Origin: Halichondria panicea
Taxonomy: Eukaryota; Porifera; Demospongiae; Suberitida; Halichondriidae
Assembly (NCBI RefSeq): GCF_963675165.1
Contig: NC_087383.1
Span: 5,744,839-5,808,838, forward strand
Length of the DNA: 64,000 nt
Direction of reading: 5' to 3'
Below, piece after piece: positions 1 to 13,625 of the stretch. Below the pieces are notes generated by a model, which did not search any database, was not told where the DNA came from, and saw only the letters and a list, made by a program, of their open reading frames with translations. Every line of letters begins with the position of its first letter. The first letter of the stretch is position 1. A program made the position numbers and the translations under genes.

Positions 1-172
1 ATACAGGATTTTGAAGTAGAGGAGGGAAATGAGAAAGTGACCAGAAAATGTTGCTAAAAAAGGTCAACTGTTATTTCAATACCCAGCTATGGACACTCAG
101 TCATAATTGAAAGGGGGGGGAAATTGGAGCTAGGGGGGATATCCCCCCTTTCCCCCTGTATGACACCCTGCA
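1..172. repeat. Dispersed repeat, copy 1
   Basis: This stretch matches 2918-3118 in inverted orientation: both contain the ATACAGGATTTTGAAGTAGA end, a homopolymer G (or C) run and the CCCCCTGTATGACACCCTG end. It is a short non-coding mobile-element-like repeat; its left end may lie outside the window. No coding signal is seen. Confidence 0.7.
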
Positions 173-173
173 T

Positions 174-674
174 GTACACAAATATTTTGTTTAGGGTACG
201 TACTTTTCTATATACCTGAACTAGAAAGAGTACCCTCTTTAGCTAATAATTCCTAAGGTTAAAGGACACATACTTTAACCTTTACCCAGGGGTTTGGCTT
301 ATATTTAGAGCGCAGCCTTAGAGTTTGAGTGCACCAGCACGGCATGTCTTCAGGTTATTAGAACACATAATCAATTTATAGTTCTGTAGCCAACAGTTCT
401 CTATAAATCCTCTTGTATATATCAGCCTAGTTACACCAGAGTTCCCACTATTGATAAGTGCATGTTCTAAGGGATTCTAATAACCTGAAGACATACTGTA
501 TATATAGTGCACTCAAACTCTAAGGCTGCGCTCTAAATAAAATGCAAGCCACATCCCTGAGTAGAAGTAAAAGAGGTGCTTTAACCTATTTAGGGGTGTA
601 GAGTTTTTATTTGAGGGTACTCTTTCCAGTTCAGGTATGTTAAAAGTAGGTACCCTACAAAATTATTTGTGTAC
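174..674. repeat. Foldback (palindromic) element of about 500 bp
   Basis: The two halves are imperfect reverse complements centred near 424. The ends read GTACACAAATATTTTG at the left and CAAAATTATTTGTGTAC at the right, and the inner arms share TTAGAGCGCAGCCTTAGAG and its complement. There is no reading frame of note. It looks like a foldback MITE. Confidence 0.8.
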
Positions 675-710
675 CAAAACTGATAAGAGCATCACTAAGT
701 ATTTCTTCTA

Positions 711-897
711 TCGTATAGCGGGTAATTTTCGAGGGGTAAAAGAATTCGTTATTTTCATGGGCAAGCTGACCTCCATGAAACTTTAGCGTAGGCGTGGCTT
801 ACCGGAATGTATGAATGCAATGAAACTAAACGAAATTTTTTACTCACAAAAATCACCGTTTTCGAATTTTTACCCCACGAAAATTACCTGCTATAAT
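711..897. repeat. MITE with TATAGCGGGTAATTTTCG ends
   Basis: The left end TATAGCGGGTAATTTTCG is mirrored by CGAAAATTACCTGCTATA at the right. A second partial copy lies at 63836-64000 and a diverged one near 45593-45690. Between this element and the CKS exon (898-1462) no exon could be placed. Confidence 0.75.
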
Positions 898-1462
898 TAT
901 GGTAAAAATATATATTTTCTATTCCAGAATTAGTACCCTATATACAAGTACGACCTCCAATATGGCACTGATATTGCGCCATATTTTCCTGTGGGCTAGA
1001 ATTGAGGCTACATTTACTTCCATGACGCGACATTAATTTATCAACACACATGTCGCTACTTTTAGAGAGGTATAATTGCCTAAGTTCGAGGGTGTTTGAG
1101 AGGTCGCATTACATTGAAGTCAGTATATACAGGAGGTCCAGCATAGCGTGCCTGGATCACTACAAGTTCATCGTTACAATTTATTGTTTCTAGTCATGTG
1201 ATTAAACGTCCAGAACTTCATACAGGACTGGGGAGCTGCTCGCTCTAATCTTATAATATCATTAGCACAGGGCGCTTGAAAATAATAATTTATATAATTT
1301 ATTGTCGCCACTGCATTTTATATGTACACGACTGTGTTATCGCTGCAAAACTTTCATTTCACAATACGCAGATATCTGGTTCCCCATTTTGTGAAATGTG
1401 AATTTTGACCCCTGTCAGTGCCTGATAGAGATATCTTTATTTTATATCACACACACACACAG

Positions 1463-1667
1463 ACATGTGATTCTCCCCAAGGAGCTCTGTAAGAAAATGC
1501 CGAATCGGCGGCTCATGACGGAGGAGGAATGGCGTAGTATGGGGGTCACACAATCACAGGGATGGTGCCACTACATGCTCCACACCCCTGAACCTCACAT
1601 CCTATTATTCAGGCGTCCAATCACAGATCAGGAGGCGGCCAAACGAGCTAATAATTTGATACGATAA
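1463..1667 (+). CDS. CKS1: Cyclin-dependent kinase regulatory subunit (CKS1/CKS2 type), terminal exon
   Basis: CKS proteins bind cyclin-dependent kinases and help target them to phosphorylated substrates and SCF ubiquitin ligases. The exon follows a (CA)n-rich acceptor ending in AG at 1461-1462. It encodes the conserved core: [28 protein letters not shown], and the anion-binding and strand-exchange segment [13 protein letters not shown], then a short tail ending in TAA. This is the C-terminal two thirds of the family, which is normally about 80 residues. The N-terminal exon, expected to carry the IYYSDKY-like segment, was not found between 898 and 1462 and may be missed or further upstream. 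A retained spliced fragment is possible but the acceptor argues for a real gene. Confidence 0.88.
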
Positions 1668-2412
1668 TTTATTGCGAGTCCTTTAATTCATCGTGATGTT
1701 GTGGACTGCTTTGATTGAGCAAATGTTTTGTTGTTTGGACAGTTTATTGAGTGTGCTTACGTACGTACGTCTGTGTATACATGTTTCAAAACCACATTAT
1801 TCTTTATAGTGCACACCTGTTGTATATTTCTAAAAGCATGTTACCTAGAATTGTGTGTGCGGCCTTGGAGTAGACACACCCGTTTTAGTAATGTCTAAAT
1901 TGTTTTGGAATGTCTATTTTTTGTGTTGCAATAATCTGCAGTAGGCAATTATAAGGCCAAGAGGTTTATGACTCTGGGGCTCATTAATTTAGGCCACGCC
2001 TCCAAAGTAATGTCAATTGATCGAGGGGGAAGAGCTATATATACTATAGTAAATAAAAAAAATACTTACACTTAGGGCACATGCAAATATGGGATGGTAT
2101 TAGTAAAGACATTGCATGCAGTATAGGTACCAGGCTTCTGAGAAACTACGAATAAATAATGGCCACATGACTTAATCACTTGTGAATAACAATGAGATCC
2201 CATCACTACACTATTATCCACACATTTTTCAGCATAATTATGTTTGTATCTTATGCGCAAATTCTGAATCTATACAGTACCAACTTTTACATGCAATGAC
2301 ACAATAATTATTATTCAACAATAGGGAATATATAATTTTAAACTTCACAGATAGAGAGTTTCATTGACAACCATGCACACGGCGGAACTATCTCAACACA
2401 GTCCACAGTCAG
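1668..2412. other. Intergenic space between convergent CKS and RPS6 genes
   Basis: No coding exon is seen. The stretch must hold the 3' UTRs of both convergent genes; AT-rich poly(A)-signal-like words occur but I cannot assign cleavage sites. Confidence 0.5.
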
Positions 2413-5005
<2,593 letters not shown>

Positions 5006-5060
5006 CTTGTCTTGGACAACGTGTGCGAGAAAGAAAAAATGTTGCACATGCGCACGACAT
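5006..5060 (-). promoter_or_regulatory. RPS6 5' UTR with pyrimidine (TOP-like) tract
   Basis: Reading toward the start codon on the minus strand, a pyrimidine stretch ATTTTTTCTTTCTC precedes ACACGTTGTCCAAGACAAG and then ATG. Ribosomal protein mRNAs in animals begin with a 5' terminal oligopyrimidine tract that places translation under mTOR control. A GTGCGCATGTGC word lies just upstream. The exact start site is inferred. Confidence 0.5.
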
Positions 5061-5766
5061 AACTGCTGACATTGCTGCAAAAGAGGGGTGGGGCTACGTA
5101 CAGCTATATACAAGTGTCAACTCTTTCACGTCTATGTGCACCAGGGGTGTTTGAGGCCTTGAAGAGACTGTGTATTGCATACCAAGATGACAGCATGTGT
5201 TCAGGTATTGTAGCAACATGTACAGTATACCCTTAAATGATAGGGTTAGACTACAATCAGGGCAGTACAGAGGCAACATTAGCTATAACAAAGTAATGTG
5301 TACATACCTCTAAATACTGCTTTCTATTGCTCGCTATGTAGGGTAATCTCGCATCTGGTCACTATTGCACTGATTTCATGACCCTTACTGGAATGTTGGC
5401 AGTGCCAATCAGAATTTGACTATACTTGTTTAGTGGGCGGTGACACCCTGTAATGTAGAGGATAAAATGGATGTGAAAATATGTTGATTATTTACTCTGT
5501 ACAACAAGAAGGCTAATACATACCTTAATAGGCCTCCTCTCCCAATGTCTGCATGCTCACGAGACTATGTGTGGGGATGGTTTATTTTGTGGATATTATC
5601 AGGCCTGTTTTTGTGATCCATAACTTGAATTGTATATTGCCAGACCGATTCAATATTTTGTTTTCAGTAGATCATTCTGTGATAGTGTACATATAGCTTA
5701 GCCCAAAAATGTAGGAGTTGTACCTAACTATATTCTACGAGATTTTAACTGTGATTTCTGGTATAG

Positions 5767-8700
5767 AAATCGAAGTGAAAAAAAAAAGTGGAGAATTTGA
5801 TTTGGAGTCTATATACACACTGGACTTGTCTCATCAAGGTAACCTCTCACATAGTTCAGGGTATATACAACACTAGCTGGCATTATAGCGTTTAATATAA
5901 TAGGAGGCTATATAATTATAACAGTTCACTGGACCATGTTACTATTATAGTTACACAGTGTATGATGTCATAGGAACTATATATCATTACCCACTCTTTG
6001 AGTTTGCATGCATGCATGATTGTAATTATTGGACTGCTGCTTTAATTTTATGTAGCTTTGGCATCTCTACCGAGGCATCAGCACCTGTGGTGCTTTCATT
6101 ATAGCTAGCGTTCTAAGTAGAGTAGCAACACTCCATGGACAAGTTTCGCTACACGCTCTTCTTCTCTTCTGTTTTACTCTGGTCCCCTACCAATGTAGAA
6201 CATCCTTTTACAAATTCTCATTTTTTCCGCATGCAATCACAATATGGAATAGGCTGGTTAACCACAAGGACTTTACTTTAGTAGACTGTACTAGTATAAG
6301 TTCATTTAAGTCTCATCTGTATTCACATCTAGTTGACATGTTGTAACTATTAAAACGTATGTTATATAGGACTCACTTCACCCTAGCTTTGTAGCTATTT
6401 GTGTATCCTTGCAATTAATTGCTAAATCTTTCATAAAAAAAAAAAAAAAAGGCTGCAATGGCATTCCAAAAAGCAAAACTATAGGCATAACTCGAGAACG
6501 AAGCATTATTTTGCAAATCCACGAATTAGTATCCAAGAAAACGTTACTAGAAGCCTATAGAAACTCTTATACTTACAGTTCGTTGATCTTTGAGTAGCTG
6601 TATATATAGCAGTCTATACACACACAGACACACTACCGTATACCTCGCTTGCGCATGCGCACCGAGGCATAACTAGCCAAGGCACACGTCTACACTGATT
6701 ATACTCTGTACAGGGAAATTTTTTTTAAATCACCTCATACTATACCCTCATACACATACCCGCCCACTCCCAATGCCCCCCCAACCTTCACACTTCACAC
6801 AGCCCTCACGGGTCTTGGCTCCCTCCCCCACTGCACACAACTGTGTGTACTGAACCTCTCACACAATCAACTCTCAACAGTAGCTCCACTAGACACTCTA
6901 ACACAACTAGAGCAGTTGGACATATCCTCCAATCAGATCAAAGCATTGGGTACGTCTGTTCACTACTGTTTTATACCTGATATTACTGCTTGTGTTTCCA
7001 AACAAAGCTGCTTTTTGGTAGACAATTAGCGTCTATAAAACTGTACTAAAGAAAAGTAGCAATTATAGGATAAAGTTAAGTGACTTTTTTATTCAGATGG
7101 GATGGAGCAGATGGAGAGACTAATCTCTCTGAATGTAGCAGGGAACCTAATCAGCAGGTGAGATAATTATGTTATTAGCGAATGAGTATACCAATGTGAT
7201 ACATGTCAGTGGCGTAGGAAGCAATTTTTCAATAGGTGGGGGCTCATGGGGGGGGGGGGCTCTAGTTTTTGAATGAAAAAAAGTTCATAGTGTAGCTTGA
7301 AAATAATGTTCACAAGCTGCACTATGAACTTTTATTCATCTACTTAAATAGCGTAGAAAGATGGGGGGTCCAGCCCCTAGAGCCCCCTTCCTATGCCACG
7401 TACTGTAAATATGTATATATTTGGGTTGTCAATAAAAATGTACACAAACAATATTTCTTACTTTTTGTGATCAGCCTTAACTATTGAACTGAGTGTTCTG
7501 TATTGAAACCACACCACACACACGCACACGCATACACACACACTATAATTATTATATACATCCACTCCACACACATGCACACACACTTACACAGTTTAGA
7601 TTCTCTTCTTCCGTTGGCGTCGCTATATAGTCTCCGAACACTCACAATGTCACAATCATCACAAACCACACCCATCACCAATCCAGTGTGCCTTTCACCC
7701 ACCTATACACTATTCAAAGGTACCATACATAATTATTTGCCTCGATAAAATAATGTTAAAGAGATAAATATTTTCGCACATAATTATTTGCAACAAGCTA
7801 CGTACGTATTAACTTTCAACGGCAAAAAATATGTGGGTATAACAATGATAGCTAAAGATATAATTATGTTGCCATGAAACTAATACTAAATCCTCCAATT
7901 ATTATTACAGAGTCACCTTGTAACTACATAGCGTCTCTTCACTGGTTGGACGAAGAGGTTGTGGGTGGAGCTTTCCACAAGAGGGTACGACAAGTGTGTA
8001 GCCAAAACACTGGAGAAAAATCGGCCCATCAGAATACTCAAAGAATAGGTGAGAGCATAGCAATATCTTAACTTTCAGAAAATGAGAAATGCCAGAACTA
8101 GCTATTATAGCGCTAAGCTTTTTGTTTAAATTCCGATTTTGTGCAAGATCAACTATACCGTATAAGCGCGACATTTTCAAAGTGCTTAAATTGCATATGC
8201 ATGCATGCATGAAGTATAGGCCTCTAAAAAATGTCATTGTCCTTTGATACCTTCGTATTTCGTAGACGTGGAGAACTAACCCTCGAAAGCAGCAAAACAA
8301 TTATAAGAACCTCCAAAATTTTGCGCTGTGTACATATGTATATTGAAACTGAACAATGTGCGTGCTTAATCAGTAATTGCTTGAAAGCCCGTACTCTTCT
8401 CTCATGTAGATGAACTAGCTGATCCTTTAAATGGTTTCAGCCTGGACCACCGTGACAAGCAGCTGTCAGGTACGTGTGAGTGTAGTGGTTAGTATCATTG
8501 TGTGTACTGTGTTTAGAACTCAGTGATGCATCACATGACCGCAATAGACTATGCATGCATGGGGACCAATCCTAAGGTGCATGGCTGTGATATGCATATT
8601 TCATAGTTTACAGTAGTCCTGAGGTAGCATACCGTAGACACGTAGAATATAGGTTCGTCATTTTATGTGTAATTGTTCTGTTAACTGTTTCGGACTCTCT

Positions 8701-8820
8701 TATAATATAATTATTCTTGCAGCCCTATTGACTGACTGTGTAGAGGTATCACTGAGAGTGAGTGCAGAGGTGGCTGAATTGAACCTTCAGTTAAAAAACA
8801 CTTATTCACAACATCTATAA
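5767..8820 (+). CDS. LRRC61: Leucine-rich repeat protein, LRRC61-like
   Basis: Seven exons with matching phases: 5767-5838, 6803-6949, 7097-7157, 7595-7719, 7911-8048, 8410-8469 and 8723-8820 (TAA). The product opens with SGEFDLESIYTLDLS, which resembles the TGEFSLESI start of vertebrate LRRC61. Three to four LRR units follow (LCVLNLSHNQL, LEQLDISSNQI, LISLNVAGNLI, LYSLRTLTM), then the LRR cap TNPVCLSPTYTLF and IASLHWLDEE. A helical tail with heptad-like leucines ends the protein. LRRC61 function is poorly known. The start-codon exon lies upstream between about 5060 and 5766 and was not identified. The introns contain a LINE tail, a dispersed repeat and a MITE. Without the first exon the protein is about 230 residues, near the family size. 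Confidence 0.88.
6197..6346 (+). pseudogene. 3' tail of a non-LTR retrotransposon ORF
   Basis: An open stretch in one frame reads SFYKFSFFPHAITIWNRL and ends ...SSFKSHLYSHLVDML before TAA. The FFP..I..WNRL pattern is the usual C-terminus of CR1/jockey-type reverse transcriptase ORFs. It lies in the LRRC61-like intron and is a 5'-truncated relic. Confidence 0.7.
6440..6675 (+). repeat. Dispersed repeat ending in CA-rich tract and GCATGCGC palindrome
   Basis: Starts GGCTGCAATGGCATTCC, contains ATAACTCGAGAACGAAGC and AAGCCTATAGAAACTC, runs into CACACACAGACACAC, then a terminus with TGCGCATGCGCACCGAGGC. Related copies: 27040-27945 plus 29825-29875, 42040-43125, 49660-50290, and a minus-oriented terminus at 57624-57720. 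In other copies the end reads CCTCGTGCGGCTACGCCTCG. Confidence 0.7.
7206..7398. repeat. MITE with CAGTGGCGTAGGAAG end
   Basis: Left end CAGTGGCGTAGGAAG and right end CTTCCTATGCCACG are inverted. Internal GTTCATAGTG arms also pair. hAT-type elements commonly end in CAGTGGCG; that assignment is a guess. A relative begins at 32416. Confidence 0.6.
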
Positions 8821-8847
8821 GCTAGCATTTTTTCCAATTTTAATATA

Positions 8848-10088
8848 CAGTGCAACAACCAAAGAGAGTAGATTTTTTTTTATATTATTTTTTTTCACAT
8901 TTTGTGGCATATCTTCTGAAGTAAAAGTGATATGATCTATTTGAGTGCAGGTACTGAAAGTTCAATTATTGGCGCTTCCATTGGACCACCACCTGTTACA
9001 TCATATGACATCATCACTATGAAATGGCTGTCTGAAGATGTGTACCTCCGAAAATATGTTAGGAATAGAAGTAGCTTATTTGTTTGAGTTAAGATCTGAA
9101 ATTTATTGTGTATGTACCTGACTATATTGCTCATCTTTTGAGCTTCAACGGAAGTCTGGGCTGCTAGTAAGTTCTGAGAAATACTGAATTTTGTTGTTTT
9201 TTGGTGGCAAATATGTTAGGAATACAACTTTCGATTTTATGCTAGTTAAGGTCTGATTTTTGAGGAGCATGTACTACAATAGCATAGAATTCATCTGTAC
9301 TAACTTACAGGAGCTAGACAAGTCTCATCTTTGCTAGAGCAGCCCTTCTTGTCAAAAATGGTGATTTTGCTCCGTTTTGCTACTTTTGCTGACGTATGCA
9401 ATGATATTCATTGATTTGTGACATCACAAATCATCTTGTTGTTATTTGCTACATCCAAAGGTCATGTGATGTCTACCTGCAAATACACAGTTGGTTTTGG
9501 TCATTCTGTGTCACAGGGGCGTGGTAATTGAGCTTACTACGTAGCCAAATTGCCCCAAAAGTCATAAAAAGCACTGTTTTTGACAAGATGGGCCGCTCTA
9601 GCAAAGAAGAGGCTAGCCTAACTCCTGTAAGTTAGTACAGATGAAAAGTACACTATTGTAGTACATGCTGCTCAAAAATCAGACCTTAACTAATATAAAA
9701 TCGAAAGTTGTATTCCTAACATATTTGCCACCAAAAAACAACAAAATGCAGTATTTCTCAGAACTTACTAGTAGCCCAGACTTCCGTTGAAGCTCAAAAG
9801 ATGAGCAATATACTCAGGTACATGCAAAACAAATTTCAGATCTTAACTCAAACAAATAAGCTACTTCTATTCCTAACATATTTTCGGAAGTACACATCTT
9901 CAGACAGCCATTTTATACTGATGATGTCATGTGATGTAACAGGTGGTGGTCCAATGGAAGCGCCAATAGTTGAACTTTCAGTACCTGCACTCAAATAGAT
10001 CATATCACTTTTACTTTAGAAGATATACCACAAAATGTAAAAAATGTGTACCAAAAAAAAAAATCTACTCTCTTTGGTTGTTGCACTG
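8848..10088. mobile_element. 1.24-kb foldback element with TA target duplication
   Basis: The arms, about 510 bp each, are near-perfect reverse complements (8848-9370 and 9575-10088) around a 200-bp centre. Termini are CAGTGCAACAACCAAAGAG and its complement, flanked by TA on both sides (8846-8847, 10089-10090), as in Tc1/mariner-type insertions. The open frames inside the two arms mirror each other (SNI(V/L)RY, TNKLLLFLTYFR, VTGGGPMEAP) and are a by-product of the symmetry. It has no recognisable transposase, so it would be non-autonomous. Confidence 0.88.
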
Positions 10089-10394
10089 TAAATTAAAGGC
10101 ATTTTGCTATAACCTGTCAAACACCTGTGTATTGAAACATAAATAAATGACATTGTTCCTAAGCTTTATTAGAGGTTCCACTATACCTGGCCGGATGGCT
10201 ACATGCAGTATTGTATACTGAATAACCATGCACATATATATACAAGTCATGCAAGCGCTAGTCTGAAGGATATACCCCTCATTGCATGGATATAATTTTA
10301 ATAATTATAGTTATGACTCGGTGAGTGCCATCAACAGGATCGTATTATAATTCTGCTGACTTGTTCACATAATTATGCACCTAACCTAACTTAC

Positions 10395-10499
10395 CATTGA
10401 TATCCACATTGCACTCTGTGATGAGGTACTTGATAATGTTCAGGTGCCCCTCTCTGACTGCCAGTCCCAGTGGAGTTAGTCCATCACTGGTCACAGCTC
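10395..10499 (-). CDS. Single ankyrin-repeat exon (orphan)
   Basis: A 105-bp exon with acceptor and donor, phase 1 at both ends, reading GLTPLGLAVREGHLNIIKYL then ITECNVDING. It is nearly identical to the exons at 45365, 48700, 59468 and 62828, but lies downstream of the Roc-Death gene that the others seem to feed. It may belong to another gene copy or be a relic. A shorter relic of the exon end lies at 10921-10945. Confidence 0.7.
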
Positions 10500-11479
10500 C
10501 TATAATTATAGTGGTGAGTCAGAGATCAGATCATGAGTGTTGTGGATGTGTGTAAATTTCGTTAGTAACAGCTAGAGCTACAAAGAACTCGATTATTATC
10601 AGTCTGAACATTATAGCTATAGGATAACAAAAATTTATTTGCTACATGCATGTATATAATCATTAACTCTTGGTGTAATTAAGAGATGGCTAGTGTTGTA
10701 TACTAAATAAAACACGAGGATTATCATGCTATATATTATGGGTTTATATGCAGAGGTGACCGTGTAATAAAAAAATATAGCACAGAAGGGACTGAATAAC
10801 TTTTATAACACGCTTGCATGTAACCTTGACAACGTGATATAAGCACATGCATGCATGCACTACTAACCCTCCATTATCAACTTCCCCTGATCATGAACTG
10901 CATTGCATGCATGTACTTAACTTACCATTGACATCCACATTGCTCATCAAGGTCTATAGGTGACATAATATAGTATCTGGTGGCCTGTCTGTGTATGAGC
11001 GTTGACAAAGACACATCAGTATACATGTACAGCTTCGGTATACATGGTGATTCGGCAGATATAGGTTGTAACTATGCACCTATATCAATGTGTTTCCCCC
11101 CCCCAGGACATAATTATGGGGAATATAACTTTATAATTTGACTTAAAATGTTGGCCCCATATATTGCCAGTGGGTGATTTGACCTGGTCTTGCGCACTAA
11201 AAACTGCGTGCAACTGCTTGGGGATCGAAAGCCCCCATGTTGACTGGGGAAGAACACGGTAGCTAAACAACAAAAGATTAACTGTATATATGCATGGAAG
11301 AAGAACTTACCAGCAAACTGATTAGGGGAAGGCGTTCTCATTCAGAACTTCTCTTCCACTCCCAAAAAATTATATCGCCACCTATAAGAACTATCAGTGT
11401 GTCTAAACACAGTTCAAATCATCTAAATGTAAACTCTATACCCCTGCATGTCACTGATCCAGTTGACTGGCAAACATAA
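10500..11479. other. Non-coding stretch with ankyrin-unit relic
   Basis: Apart from the relic ankyrin exon end at 10921-10945 (CTTACCATTGACATCCACATT), I see no gene. TGCATGCATGCA runs and ATAATTAT words are frequent. Confidence 0.4.
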
Positions 11480-13135
11480 TTCTTCCAGAATACTTCCACT
11501 CCACCTTTACTACAAATAATTACCAAATTCCTTCCCTCCCAGAATGCAGGCACACCAACTAAGCAGCATCACAATAGAGCCAGAGGAAACATACCAATAT
11601 CTACCCGCAGGCCTCGAGGGCAAAGGCACTATACTGAGCAAACTGGTAGTGACAATATCAGTGCCCATGTCCTCAAAAATTGTGCCACCTCACTAACAGA
11701 AGTATACTGACGGATCTCTTCAACCTCAGTATTAGGACTGGCTACTTTCCGCCCATACAAATGGAACATTCACAATATCCGGTCCGTAAAAGGGCACCCC
11801 AATGCACGGAGGTGTCCAACTACAGGCCAATCTCTCTTCTCAGCATTACGTGACTTCGTTGGAGACAAGCTAAATGTACACCAATTTGGCTTCCTCATGC
11901 AAACATCACTCATGCCTCAGCCAGCTCCTCATAATTATTTTACTCAAACATTATAAACTCAATGGATAGCAAAATTCCGACAGACGTGGTGTACTTGGAC
12001 CTGTCTAAAGTGTTCGACAGTGTATCACACAACAAACTCTTGTACAAACTCTGGATGTTAGGCATAACAGGCCCTCTGTGGCAGTGGTTCAAAAGCTACC
12101 TTGAAGACATACACCACTTTGTAGAAGTGGAAAGCAAGCATTCCTCACAACTTCCAGTCCTATCTGGATTGCCTCAGGGGAGTATACTAGGTCCTCTCCT
12201 TTTCCTGATTTACATCAACGACCTACCAGACATAATACCTTCCTTAAAAGTATTCCTGTTTGCGGATGATACATGCAAAGCTTCTCAAAACTATCCACTC
12301 AAAAGAAATAGTATCCAATTACAATCTGACTTAAACAAAGTAACAAACTGGTGCAAAAAATGGTAATTGTCCGTGAAGTCTATTTCGATTCCGTCTATGT
12401 GGTATCTGCTGGTCTCATCCAGTACTGGCCGATAAAAACGCATAACTTTTCACTCAATGCTTCTGTTCATGCTTAGGTTCTTACAAGGATCTGGGAATAC
12501 TCGTATCAAACACACTGGACTGGTCTGAACACTACTCAACCATAATAATTATGCTCAAAAGTCTATGGGGGGCTTTAAACCTTATTAGAAGGACTATTAC
12601 AACTAACAATGCTCAAAGAATCTATATTTTGCCCTAGTCCGCTCTCACCTAACGTATTACACTCAACTTCGGAGACCACTCCGTTTTAAAAACATTGCAA
12701 AGCTCGAGAGAATCCAGAGAAGAGCAACGAACTACATTCTCGGAATAACTCTAACAGTTATAAACAGAGGCTAACTACCCTTGGTATGCTACCCCTTATG
12801 CACTGGATGGATTTACTGTTCCTGGTTAAAAACCTCAAGCAACCACAACATCCTAGACCACATTCGCTTCGTCACTACATCGTCGAGACTAGGCAGTGAG
12901 CACAGACTGGCACACAATTATACAAGATGTAACAAGGCAAGACACTTTTACAGTAGTGCGTCTGTGCAACGCAATGCCAAGCATTGATCTACATATGTCG
13001 TATCGTGGAATAGAGAGTCTCCTGTCCAAGTTCTTTTGGGAAAACTTCATCAAAAACTTTGACTCGGACAATCTGTGTACATACCATGTAAAATGTCCCT
13101 GCTCTAACCGTCTCATTCACCTATCTTATTAAATA
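11480..13135 (+). pseudogene. Non-LTR retrotransposon reverse transcriptase, decayed
   Basis: Fragments of a CR1/jockey-type reverse transcriptase ORF occur in order but in several frames. First comes DNISAHVLKNCATSLTE and a FNLSIRTGYFPP segment near 11640-11760. The open core at 11962-12366 has VVYLDLSKVFDSVSHNKLL, SGLPQGSILGPLLFLIYIND and the catalytic FADD motif. Then KDLGILVSNTLDWSEHY near 12485-12530, and the usual C-terminus ending SFDSDNLCTYHVKCPCSNR near 13130. Frameshifts, stops and the missing endonuclease mark it as a dead, 5'-truncated copy. Confidence 0.88.
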
Positions 13136-13433
13136 GTTTACCAGGTTGACTTTTAAGACTGGCAGTGGGCTACCTACTCTCACTAAAGTGTACATTTTGT
13201 ATAGAAACGTACTCAGTTTACACAATATTTAATTTTTGTTCAGCACTACTGAAAAGTTTATGATAATATAGCTATATAGCTCTTGTTGACAATTTCACAT
13301 GGTCATGTCATGTGTACACAAGGTATTTATAACCACAGTTTTACATTACTATACTAGTGTTTGTGACGTAGTGAGATAATAACGACTTTATAAGGCGTGT
13401 ATAGTAGTTGCATAATCCTCTTCATGTACTCCT

Positions 13434-13625
13434 GCTTTTATATATAGAGCTAAGCAAACTTACTTCCACTGTAAGCTGTCCTGTCAACTTCAATGATTTT
13501 TGTCACTGATTGCTTTCCAGCCCCACCCCTCTTTTGCACGCATGCGCATTGGCCTACCCACGTGGCTGTTTTAGAGGAACTTGGATACTATTAGTATCTA
13601 TGCTGCGCTTGAAGGCTCTCGGTCT
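13434..13625 (+). promoter_or_regulatory. Putative promoter region of the tandem-SH2 gene
   Basis: Upstream of the first coding exon are TTTATATATAG at about 13437-13447, a CCCCACCCCTC box near 13520 and an NRF1-like GCATGCGCATT word near 13541. These fit a metazoan promoter but no start site can be fixed from sequence alone. Confidence 0.3.

Noticed and set aside
8937..9998. Two similar 65-codon frames, one on each strand
   Set aside because: They are mirror images produced by the foldback arms and have no homology or gene structure.
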